Source: Nisaea sp. (GTDB lineage: Bacteria; Pseudomonadota; Alphaproteobacteria; Thalassobaculales; Thalassobaculaceae). Taken from it: DNA of 64,000 bases. Numbering within the stretch: the stretch's first letter is position 1; each line of letters opens with the position of its first letter. The notes beneath the pieces were generated by a model that worked only from the letters and a program-made list of their open reading frames with translations, was not told the origin of the DNA and made no database searches. The translations under genes and the position numbers were made by a program. Below are positions 36,841-44,638 of this stretch, piece by piece. The DNA is taken from positions 62,001 to 126,000 of the forward strand of contig NZ_JAXMNY010000003.1 of NCBI RefSeq assembly GCF_034670185.1, written 5' to 3'.

Positions 36841-37308
36841 CCAATCCGGAAATAGCCCGAGGAAGACCTGATCCGCTTCCTGGCTACCCTTGTCTGCAAT
36901 AGGCATCAGCAGTCTGGTGCCGGATTTATACTCTTTTTGATAGATCTTCACATGACCCAGCAATGGGGTGCGGGTTCGGCGCACCTCGCACAATTCATAG
37001 TGAAATGTCGAGCCGAACTCGTTGTCGACATCTGAGGCGAGCTTGCCGGTCCAGTCCTGCCCGGTGATTTGCGAGATCAGGGTGCCCTCGAGCGCATTCA
37101 CGAAATCGTCGAGCTCTTCGACATATTTATAAACGCTGATGAAACCTAGCCATTTACGGAGGGCTTGAGGGTCGAATGCATTCCGGTCCGGGATGCCGTC
37201 ACCCTCGCAGCTGGCGTGCCAGTAGGCGAGGAGGCCCTCCGCCCGATTGCCGGCATGCTTGTGATCGCGTCGGTATTTATGATCGGCTCGATAATGACCC
37301 AGGATCAT
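36835..37308 (-). CDS. PAS_5-type single-domain sensory protein
   Basis: The 157-residue protein fits the single-domain PAS_5 group: RAEGLLAYWHASCEGDGIPD (the LxxYW helix), FDPQALRKWLGFISVYKYVE, then DFVNALEGTLISQITGQDWT and a C-terminal strand pair ending VFLGLFPDWS. No transmembrane segment or output domain is present. Such proteins are numerous in Rhodospirillales; ligand and partner are unknown. The start at 37308 has no strong ribosome binding site. It is convergent with and overlaps queG by 6 bases. Confidence 0.75.
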   Translation of the reverse strand: MILGHYRADHKYRRDHKHAGNRAEGLLAYWHASCEGDGIPDRNAFDPQALRKWLGFISVYKYVEELDDFVNALEGTLISQITGQDWTGKLASDVDNEFGSTFHYELCEVRRTRTPLLGHVKIYQKEYKSGTRLLMPIADKGSQEADQVFLGLFPDWS

Positions 37309-37452
37309 GGTGCGAACGCTTTTCCGGCCCCGTTCTGAAGCCTTGATTGATGCCTGAAACCGGCCAGCAGGCGCTACCTTGGCGCGGACAGCAGGGGAGG
37401 CGGGTAGCTGGCTAAATCTGGAATCTCGAATTTCGTATATGGAGCGACTTCC

Positions 37453-37467
37453 TTAAAAATCGATTAA
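37453..37467. promoter_or_regulatory. Candidate CtrA box
   Basis: TTAA-N7-TTAA, the full CtrA consensus of alphaproteobacteria, occurs once here in the 286-base gap between the PAS gene (minus strand) and the decarboxylase gene (plus strand), about 130 bases before the latter. It is followed by a T-rich stretch and another TTAA. Since TTAA is rare in GC-rich DNA, the site is worth noting, but a single motif is weak evidence. Confidence 0.35.
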
Positions 37468-37594
37468 TTTTTTTAGTTAATTGCGGCCTACATCGCGTCG
37501 TGTATTCGGTAATACCTGTGCGGGGAGCGCTACTGGTGCCGGAAAGCTCATCGGTCTAGTCTGACTTCGCCTGATCTTGAACCCTGGATGTCTC

Positions 37595-39022
37595 ATGTCT
37601 CCTGAAGATTTTCGCCGTCACGCGCACGACCTTGTCGACTGGATGGCCGACTACATGGAAGCGGTGGAGGAATACCCGGTGCGCGCGCAAACTGCGCCGG
37701 GCGAGATCGCGTCAAAGCTGCCCGAGACACCGCCGGAAGCGGGTGAGCCGATGGAGCGGATCTTCGAGGATTTCAAATCGGACGTGATGCCGGGCATTAC
37801 CCATTGGCAGCATCCGCGCTTTTTCGCGTATTTCCCTGCCAATAGCTCGCCACCTTCCGTACTGGCTGAAATGCTGACGGCAACCCTCGGCGCGCAATGC
37901 ATGCTGTGGCAGACAAGCCCGGCGGCGACCGAAATGGAAACCAGGGTGCTGGACTGGCTCCGGCAGATGACGGGATTGCCGCAGGGTTTGACCGGCGTGA
38001 TCCAGGATTCTGCTTCCGGGGCGATCCTCTGCGCCCTGCTGACGGCGCGGGAAAAGGTTACGAGCTGGAAAGCGAACGAGCAGGGGCTCGGCAAACAGCC
38101 GGTGCTGACCGTCTACACGTCCAATCAGACCCATTCCGCGACTGAGAAGAATGTGAAGATCATCGGTCTCGGGCGGGAGAATCTGCGGCTGATCGATGTG
38201 GACGATAATTTCGCCCTGCGCCCGGATGTGCTGGAGGAGCGGATTCTGGCGGACAAGGCGGCCGGATGCATTCCGACATGCGTTGTCGCTTCCATCGGCG
38301 CCACCGGCGTCGGCGCCGTCGACCCGCTCCGGGCCATTGGCGAGATCTGCGAGCGGCATGGCATTTTCCTGCATGTGGATGCTGCCTGGGCCGGGACGGC
38401 GTGGCTGCTGCCAGAGCAGCGCTGGATGCTGGACGGTATCGAATATGCCGACAGCATCGTCTTCAATCCGCACAAATGGATGCTGACGAATTTCGATTGC
38501 TCGGCTCATTTCGTGCGCGATCCCGATGCGCTGATCCGCACACTTTCGATCCTGCCGGAATTCCTGAAGAGCAGGGAGCAGGGCGCGGTTATCGATTACC
38601 GGGATTGGAGCGTGCCGCTTGGTCGCCGGTTCCGGGCGTTGAAGCTCTGGATGGTGATCCGGTCCTATGGCGCCGAGGGCTTGGGTAAAATCATCCGCAA
38701 ACATATCGATCTTGCAGCGGAGCTTGAGGAATGGATAGAGGGCGAGCCGGATTTCGAAATCGTGGCGCCGCGCTCTCTGGCGCTGATCAATTTTCGCTAT
38801 CACCCGGCCGGCGTTCACGAGCCCGAGGTGCTTGATCGTCTCAATGCGGCCTTGCTGGAGCGGATCAATGACGATGGGCGAATCTACCTCACCCAGAACA
38901 AGGTTCGGGGGCGGGCGGCCATCCGCTTTTCCATTGGGCAGACGAACACCGAGCAGCGTCATGTCCGCGAAGGCTGGGATGTGGTCACCGAAATCGCACG
39001 CAGTCTGAAAACGGGACTCTGA
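37595..39022 (+). CDS. Group II PLP-dependent (aromatic L-amino acid) decarboxylase
   Basis: The 475-residue enzyme belongs to the family of aromatic amino acid, tyrosine and phenylalanine decarboxylases. Signatures are ITHWQHPRFFAYFPANSSPP, TSPAATEMETRVLDWL, IQDSASGAILCALLTAR, SNQTHSATEKN, LHVDAAWAGTAWLLPE and the PLP lysine in FNPHKWMLTNFDCSA (Lys294). The C-terminal TQNKVRGRAAIRFSIGQTNT is also typical. The product is probably an aromatic monoamine such as tryptamine, tyramine or phenethylamine; the exact substrate cannot be read. The ATG at 37595 is favoured over a TTG at 37577. A 22-base gap to the next gene suggests a two-gene unit. Confidence 0.9.
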   Translation: MSPEDFRRHAHDLVDWMADYMEAVEEYPVRAQTAPGEIASKLPETPPEAGEPMERIFEDFKSDVMPGITHWQHPRFFAYFPANSSPPSVLAEMLTATLGAQCMLWQTSPAATEMETRVLDWLRQMTGLPQGLTGVIQDSASGAILCALLTAREKVTSWKANEQGLGKQPVLTVYTSNQTHSATEKNVKIIGLGRENLRLIDVDDNFALRPDVLEERILADKAAGCIPTCVVASIGATGVGAVDPLRAIGEICERHGIFLHVDAAWAGTAWLLPEQRWMLDGIEYADSIVFNPHKWMLTNFDCSAHFVRDPDALIRTLSILPEFLKSREQGAVIDYRDWSVPLGRRFRALKLWMVIRSYGAEGLGKIIRKHIDLAAELEEWIEGEPDFEIVAPRSLALINFRYHPAGVHEPEVLDRLNAALLERINDDGRIYLTQNKVRGRAAIRFSIGQTNTEQRHVREGWDVVTEIARSLKTGL

Positions 39023-39044
39023 ACAACAGGAGTCAGGGGGACTT

Positions 39045-39725
39045 ATGGGGTTGTATGGAACCGGCATGCTGATGACCTTCACCGAGGTCGCGCCGGAGGA
39101 CGAAGACGAATACAACGAGTGGTACAATCGCGAGCATATCGACGAGCGCGTCTGGATGCCGGGTTTCCATCGTGCCCGGCGCTATGTCGCGGCGGATGCA
39201 GATGCCCGGGTGAAGTATTTCGCCAGCTACGAGACCGGGACGGTGCAGGATCTGTCAGATCCGGATTATATGGCCCGGCTCGCAGTGCAGAGCGAGTGGA
39301 GCCAGAAGGTCATGGCAGGCTTCACCAAGTTCGACCGGCTGACAGCCGATATCACTGTCGATCAGACCCATGGGTTTTCCGGCTGGCTGGGAGTTACCCG
39401 GTTTTTCCCTGACCAAGGCGTGCGCGACCGATTGCGCGAAACTCTCAAGACAACGGTGCTGCCTGAGCTGGGCAAGCGCCTGAACATGCTTGGTGGCTGC
39501 CTTGCCGAGAACAACATTGATGTCAGTAACGCCGGCCTGGTTGCGCAGGGGAAACCGGTGCCGCCGGGACAGACACCTGAATGGGTTGCGCTGCTGGATG
39601 GCGCTACGGAGGCGTCGGTACGGGACGCAAATGATGGACTTATGCAGGCTCTGGAAGAAGTCGGTGTCGCCGCGGCCAGCCTGGATCAGACGATTTACGG
39701 TTTTCTTTTTGGGAACAACCGGTAA
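39045..39725 (+). CDS. Hypothetical protein, likely ferredoxin-like dimeric alpha-beta barrel
   Basis: The 226 residues appear to hold two related halves. The first (LMTFTEVAPEDEDEYNEWYN, REHIDERVWMPGFHRARRY) is a pattern seen in DUF4286-like and other dimeric alpha-beta barrel proteins; the second (GWLGVTRFFPDQGVRDRLRE ... EWVALLDGATEASVRDA) is more divergent. I do not know its function. Its distance of 22 bases from the decarboxylase suggests a shared role, perhaps acting on the amine or its product, which is inference. No signal peptide. Confidence 0.65.
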   Translation: MGLYGTGMLMTFTEVAPEDEDEYNEWYNREHIDERVWMPGFHRARRYVAADADARVKYFASYETGTVQDLSDPDYMARLAVQSEWSQKVMAGFTKFDRLTADITVDQTHGFSGWLGVTRFFPDQGVRDRLRETLKTTVLPELGKRLNMLGGCLAENNIDVSNAGLVAQGKPVPPGQTPEWVALLDGATEASVRDANDGLMQALEEVGVAAASLDQTIYGFLFGNNR

Positions 39726-39777
39726 GCGCGGAGCGTCTTTCCTTGAGCGGTGTATGCCGGGCGCGTAGTCTGACCCC

Positions 39778-42270
39778 ATGATAAGTTATGCGATCCGTTG
39801 TTGCGCCCTGTCCTTGTCGGCCTTTTGTCTGGCCGCTTTCATTCCGGCCGCGTATGCGGAACCTGTTGAGGGCATGAACAGCCTCGCTCAAGGCATTTCT
39901 TCAAACCCGTTCACAGCAGTGGTTCTCGCTTTTGCGCTTGCCTCTGCTGTCGCACTGGGCGCTATCCAGTTTTTGTATCTTAGCCGTTTCAAAGCCTTGC
40001 GCGCGGAGCGCGATGCCCTTGCCGCCGCGCTGGACGGACGTGATGCTGCGCTCCAGATGCCATATGTCGGAGTGATCGGACTGATCACGGACAATATGTC
40101 GGGTGACGAGTCCGTGCTGCGCTATGTCAGCCCGTCCGTCTGCACGTTGCTGCGCGCCGACGCTGAACGTCTTCAGACCATCGATGATATCGCCGGCTAT
40201 CTCGCCGAAGGTTCGGGGGTCACGCTGGGGTCGGCGGTCCGCGCATTGATGGCTGAGGGGAAAGCCTTTTCATTCGTTGCGGAGATCCGCAACGGATCGC
40301 GCGCTCTCAAGGTTTCGGGCATTCCGGTGGAAGTTGGCACGGGCGCGTCCCCCCGGGCGGCTCTGGCGATGGTTGATATCTCCGAGGAAGTGCAGAGCCG
40401 TGCGGCCGCAGAAGAGGAAGCGCGCAGCAGAAGGCGCCGGAACGAGGATTTGCTCGCCTCGATCAATCTGCAGACCACTCCATTCTGGCGGCGCGACGAA
40501 AACCTGCATATCCGCTTTGCGAATATCGCGGCGGATATCATCGATCTGGATTCAGAATCGGCGCGGGATACCTCGCGGCGCGCCCGCCGGCTTGGGGCAC
40601 CCTATTCGGAAAGCCGGTTTATCGTGGTTGACGGCGAACGTCGGCTGTTCGAGGTGACCGAAGCACCGAGCCCGGATGTGCGCGGGACTGTCGGCTGGGC
40701 CATTGATGTAACGTCTCTGGAAGAGTCGCAGGCCGAGATCGCGCGGCATATCGCAGCGCATGAAGACGTCCTTGAGGGGCTGTCCACGGCGATCGCGATT
40801 TTTGGCCCGGACAAGCGGCTGAAATTCTTTAACAGCGCTTTCGCGGAACTTTGGCAAGTCGATCCGGCGCAGCTCGACGCCGACCCGACCATCACGGAGT
40901 TTCTTGAATTGCTGCGCGAGTTGCGCCGGCTGCCGGAGCAATCGGATTTCCGGGCTTACCGGGATCACTGGAACGGGCTCTTCACGCGCCTGATCGATCC
41001 GATGGAGGATTTCTTCTTCCTGCCGGATGATCGGACATTGCGCATGGTGGTGATGCCGCACCCTTTCGGAGGGCTGTTCCTGACCTTCGAAGATGTGACC
41101 GATCGGCTTGCCCTGGAGCGGAACTACAACACCTTGAACGAGGTGCAGCGCGAGACCATCGACAATCTTGCCGAAGGCGTTGTCGTGTTCGGCGCGGACG
41201 GGCGCATGACCCTGTCCAATCCGATCTTCCTCAGTATGTGGGATCTCGACCCGGATTTCCGGGATCAATCTCTTCATGTGTCGGAAGTCCTTGATGCCAT
41301 GCGGCCTCTTTTCCCGCCTCTGGAGGAGCGTGACTGGGACGACTACAAACAGGAATTCTCTGCCCGGTTTGCCGACAGGGTGTCCGAGCATGGCCGCACC
41401 GAGCGCCCAGATGGAACCGCCCTTGAATACTCTTTCGTCCCGTTGCCCGATGGCGCGACGCTGGTCAATTTCCTGGACGTGACGGATACCCTGAATGTGC
41501 AGCGTGCCTTGCAGGACCGGAACGAGGCGCTGGAAACGGCGGACCGGCTGAAGAGCGAGTTCATCGCGAATGTTTCTTACGAGCTGCGCACGCCGCTGAA
41601 TGCGATCATCGGATTTGCCGAGATGCTCAACGATGGCTATGTCGGTGACGTCACCGAGAAGCAGCGGGAATATCTGAAAGCCATTCTTGATTCATCAGGG
41701 CGGCTCTCGTCATTGATCGGCAACATTATTGATCTTGCCTCTATTGAGGCGGGCTACCTGACACTCGATCCGCAGGAGCTTGATGTCCGCGAGGTCGCCG
41801 ATGCGGCGATCTTGCTGATAGAGGAAAGAGCCCGCAGCCAAGGCGTTGAGATTGAAGTAGATGTCGATGAAGCGGTGTCCGGGATCGAGGCGGACGACCG
41901 GCGGTTGCGGCAAATCCTGTTCAATCTGATGTCCAGCGCGCTGCAGTTTACGACGCAAGGGGAGCGCATAAATCTCTCCGTACGCGCACAGGGCGACGAT
42001 ATTCTGTTTTCTGTCATGGATGAGGGCAGCGGCGTGCCGGACGAAATGCGCAACCTGATTTTTGAAGCCTTTTCCGGACCTGATCGGGGTGGCAGGGCGC
42101 AGGGGCCGGATCTGGCGCTGCCACTTGTCCGGCGTCTGGTCGAGCTGCATGGCGGGGCCATGTCGGTGGAGCCGGTCGAGGGGGCAGGTCTGTGTATTCA
42201 GTGCCGTCTGCCGCGTCATGCCGCCACGCCGGACGAGACGACAATATCGGCAGGTGAGCTGGTCCTATGA
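39778..42270 (+). CDS. divL: DivL-like PAS/histidine-kinase-fold protein with Tyr replacing the phospho-accepting His
   Basis: The 830-residue membrane protein has two N-terminal hydrophobic stretches (a signal-like segment ending PAAYA, then FTAVVLAFALASAVALGAIQ), several PAS domains (about 95-585), a dimerisation helix with FIANVSYELRTPLNAIIGF, and an ATPase-like domain. The H-box residue is Tyr601 (codon TAC), as in Caulobacter DivL, which controls CckA and thereby CtrA rather than acting as a kinase. The ATP site is degraded: the N-box reads NLMSSALQFT, and the G2 region reads GPDLALPLV, though DEGSG is kept. It overlaps tsaE by 4 bases at the head of a large operon, the place I recall for divL in related genomes. 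Confidence 0.88.
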   Translation: MISYAIRCCALSLSAFCLAAFIPAAYAEPVEGMNSLAQGISSNPFTAVVLAFALASAVALGAIQFLYLSRFKALRAERDALAAALDGRDAALQMPYVGVIGLITDNMSGDESVLRYVSPSVCTLLRADAERLQTIDDIAGYLAEGSGVTLGSAVRALMAEGKAFSFVAEIRNGSRALKVSGIPVEVGTGASPRAALAMVDISEEVQSRAAAEEEARSRRRRNEDLLASINLQTTPFWRRDENLHIRFANIAADIIDLDSESARDTSRRARRLGAPYSESRFIVVDGERRLFEVTEAPSPDVRGTVGWAIDVTSLEESQAEIARHIAAHEDVLEGLSTAIAIFGPDKRLKFFNSAFAELWQVDPAQLDADPTITEFLELLRELRRLPEQSDFRAYRDHWNGLFTRLIDPMEDFFFLPDDRTLRMVVMPHPFGGLFLTFEDVTDRLALERNYNTLNEVQRETIDNLAEGVVVFGADGRMTLSNPIFLSMWDLDPDFRDQSLHVSEVLDAMRPLFPPLEERDWDDYKQEFSARFADRVSEHGRTERPDGTALEYSFVPLPDGATLVNFLDVTDTLNVQRALQDRNEALETADRLKSEFIANVSYELRTPLNAIIGFAEMLNDGYVGDVTEKQREYLKAILDSSGRLSSLIGNIIDLASIEAGYLTLDPQELDVREVADAAILLIEERARSQGVEIEVDVDEAVSGIEADDRRLRQILFNLMSSALQFTTQGERINLSVRAQGDDILFSVMDEGSGVPDEMRNLIFEAFSGPDRGGRAQGPDLALPLVRRLVELHGGAMSVEPVEGAGLCIQCRLPRHAATPDETTISAGELVL

Positions 42271-42800
42271 CATCAGGCGCAGAGTTGGTGCGCCTTGTCC
42301 TCAGCGGGCAATCGGCAACGGAGCATCTGGCTCGCGCCTGTGCCGGCTTCGCCACACCGGGCTGTGTTTTTCTGCTTTCTGGCGGTCTCGGCGCTGGCAA
42401 GTCGACATTCGCCCGCGCCTTCATCCGTCGTCTGATCGGGGCGGACGAAGAGGTGCCAAGTCCGACCTTCACCCTGGTGCAGCAATATGGTCCGTTCGAT
42501 CGTGATGGTGCAGAGCTTCAGGTCTGGCATGCCGATCTCTACCGGCTCGGCGATCCGGATGAAGTTCTTGAGCTGGGGCTGGATGAAGCCTTCGCAACAG
42601 CGATCTGTCTTGTCGAATGGCCAGACCGTCTCGGCTCTTTTGCCCCGAAAGATGCCATTGAATTGATTTTCGACTTTGCAGCGGATAAAGCCGCGGGGCC
42701 GGAAGTGCGCGATGTCACCGCGCGGGTTCCGGCCAAATGGCGCGCGGCCTTTGTGGCCGCCTGTGACGAAGCCGGAGTGACGCATGCGGGGACCAGATGA
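42267..42800 (+). CDS. tsaE: tRNA threonylcarbamoyladenosine biosynthesis ATPase TsaE
   Basis: TsaE is the ATPase that assists TsaB/TsaD in forming t6A37 in tRNA. The 177 residues have Walker A in LSGGLGAGKSTFARAFI (Lys45), SPTFTLVQQYGP and WHADLYRLGDPDEVLELGLD, and CLVEWPDRLG, all TsaE signatures. The C-terminal 30 residues are an extension that I cannot assign. It overlaps divL and amgK by 4 bases on each side. Confidence 0.95.
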   Translation: MTSGAELVRLVLSGQSATEHLARACAGFATPGCVFLLSGGLGAGKSTFARAFIRRLIGADEEVPSPTFTLVQQYGPFDRDGAELQVWHADLYRLGDPDEVLELGLDEAFATAICLVEWPDRLGSFAPKDAIELIFDFAADKAAGPEVRDVTARVPAKWRAAFVAACDEAGVTHAGTR

Positions 42801-43834
42801 GTGAAATGAATGCGGCGGATGTGAGAGAGGCGAAGCGTCGTGCATTCTGGCAAGAGGCCGGGTGGGACGGCGCAACGGAAGCGCCACTTGCGGCTGACGC
42901 TTCCTTCAGACGCTATTTCCGCCTGAAACATACGGATGGCCGGGCAGCGGTCGTTATGGACGCTCCACCCAACAAGGAAGACGTCCGGCCGTTCGTCTCT
43001 GTCGGAGAAATTCTCTCGGGTTTCGGTTACAGCGTCCCCCGGCTGTTGGCCGCCGATGAAGCGGAGGGTTTTCTGCTTCTGGAGGACCTGGGTGACACCA
43101 CCTATACCCGCGCGCTGGCCGCGGGTGAGGACGAACATGCTCTCTATGGTCTGGCGGTCGATTTGCTGACTGATCTGGCCAAGCGCGGCGTTGACGGCGT
43201 CACGGGGCGCGTTCCAGTCTATAGCGATGAAAAGCTTCTGCAGGAAGCGATGCTGTTCGTCGACTGGTATCTTCGCCCTGGTGTCGGACTTGAGATCGAT
43301 GACGCGGCGCGTGAGAGCTTTGCCGACGCATGGCGTGCCTGCTTGCCTGCTGCCCGCTGCGGGGCGGAAGTGTTCGTTCTTCGTGACTACCATGTCGACA
43401 ACATGATGCTGCTTCCGGGGCGCCCCGGCATAGCGGCCTGCGGGTTGCTGGACTTTCAGGACGCGGTGATCGGCCCCGCCAGTTATGACCTCGTGTCGCT
43501 GTTGCAGGATTGCCGCCGGGACATCTCCGAACCTGTCATCAAATCGACCATGGAGCACTACTTCGCCGCCATGCCGGAGATCGTGGACCGGCAGGCGTTC
43601 CTCAGCTCCTATCGGGTGCTGGGAGCGCAGCGCCATCTCAAGGTATTCGGGATCTTTGCCCGGCAGACGGTACTTTACGGCAACCACGGCTATCTGGCGC
43701 ATATGCCGCGGCTCTGGAGGCTGACTCTGGAGAATTTATCCGACGAGGCTCTTGCGCCCGTCCGGGAATGGATCGAAAAACACGTGCCAGAGTCCCATCG
43801 CGTGACACCGCCGCCGGGCGGATGCGCTGCCTGA
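42797..43834 (+). CDS. amgK: N-acetylmuramate/N-acetylglucosamine kinase AmgK-like phosphotransferase
   Basis: AmgK phosphorylates the anomeric position of recycled MurNAc (and GlcNAc). The 345-residue protein has an aminoglycoside-phosphotransferase fold: PLAADASFRRYFRLKHTDGR, VVMDAPPNKEDVRPFV, GFLLLEDLGDTTYTRAL, the catalytic loop VFVLRDYHVDNMMLLP and the metal-binding LLDFQDAVIGPASYDL. Assignment as AmgK rests on this family pattern and on murU directly downstream (16 bases), a pairing known from the anabolic peptidoglycan recycling pathway of Pseudomonas and Caulobacter. Translationally coupled to tsaE. Confidence 0.88.
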   Translation: MSEMNAADVREAKRRAFWQEAGWDGATEAPLAADASFRRYFRLKHTDGRAAVVMDAPPNKEDVRPFVSVGEILSGFGYSVPRLLAADEAEGFLLLEDLGDTTYTRALAAGEDEHALYGLAVDLLTDLAKRGVDGVTGRVPVYSDEKLLQEAMLFVDWYLRPGVGLEIDDAARESFADAWRACLPAARCGAEVFVLRDYHVDNMMLLPGRPGIAACGLLDFQDAVIGPASYDLVSLLQDCRRDISEPVIKSTMEHYFAAMPEIVDRQAFLSSYRVLGAQRHLKVFGIFARQTVLYGNHGYLAHMPRLWRLTLENLSDEALAPVREWIEKHVPESHRVTPPPGGCAA

Positions 43835-43850
43835 GGAAGTTCCGAACACA

Positions 43851-44615
43851 ATGCTGCTGACCCGACTGAAGACGAAAAAGACGACGATCCCCGAGACCGC
43901 GATGGTACTTGCGGCCGGGCGAGGCACACGGTTGGCGCCGCTGACCGATACGGTTCCGAAGCCGCTGACTGAAGTCGATGGCAAGGCCCTGATCGATCAC
44001 ATCCTGGAGCGGCTGATCGCGGTCGGGGTGAAGCGCGTGGTGGTGAATACCTTCCATCTTGGCGAGCAGATCGAGTCGCATCTCGCCGGTCGGACGGATG
44101 TGGAGATCGTCATCAGCCGCGAGGACAGCCTTCTCGATACAGGCGGTGGTGTTGTGAATGCCCTGCCGCTGCTGGGCACGGAGCCGTTTTTCGTCATCAA
44201 TGGCGACAGTCTTTGGGTCGATGCGATGAAGCCGACGCTGGAGAGACTGGCCGAGGCTTGGCATGAGAAGACCATGGATGTGCTGCTGTTATTGCATCCC
44301 TCTGCCCGCGTGTCAGGCTCCCTTGGCCGGGGAGACTTCACCATGGGCCCAATGGGTAATTTGACTCGCCGGGAAGAGCGGCGGGTTGCGCCCTATACCT
44401 ATATGGGTGCCTCGATCCTGCATCCGCGCCTGTTCGAAGGGGCGCCGGACGGGGCCTTCTCCCTGAACCTGCTCTATGACAAGGCCGAGGAGGCAGAGCG
44501 TCTCTTCGGTGCCCTGCATGACGGGCTCTGGTATCATATCAGCACAATCGATGACCTGGAGACGGCGCGGAGATTTTATGCGCAGGGCCACGTGCCCGAC
44601 GTGCCTTTCTTCTGA
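43851..44615 (+). CDS. murU: N-acetylmuramate alpha-1-phosphate uridylyltransferase MurU
   Basis: MurU converts MurNAc-1-phosphate and UTP into UDP-MurNAc, bypassing MurA/MurB and lowering dependence on the fosfomycin target. The 254 residues contain the nucleotidyltransferase signature MVLAAGRGTRLAPLTDTVPK followed by PLTEVDGKALIDHILERL, SREDSLLDTGGGVVNALPLL, FFVINGDSLWVD and the later TYMGASILHPRLFEGAP. About 20 extra N-terminal residues precede the fold. It lies between amgK and addB. Confidence 0.92.
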   Translation: MLLTRLKTKKTTIPETAMVLAAGRGTRLAPLTDTVPKPLTEVDGKALIDHILERLIAVGVKRVVVNTFHLGEQIESHLAGRTDVEIVISREDSLLDTGGGVVNALPLLGTEPFFVINGDSLWVDAMKPTLERLAEAWHEKTMDVLLLLHPSARVSGSLGRGDFTMGPMGNLTRREERRVAPYTYMGASILHPRLFEGAPDGAFSLNLLYDKAEEAERLFGALHDGLWYHISTIDDLETARRFYAQGHVPDVPFF

Positions 44616-44638
44616 GGTTCGCTAACAAGGGAGACGGC

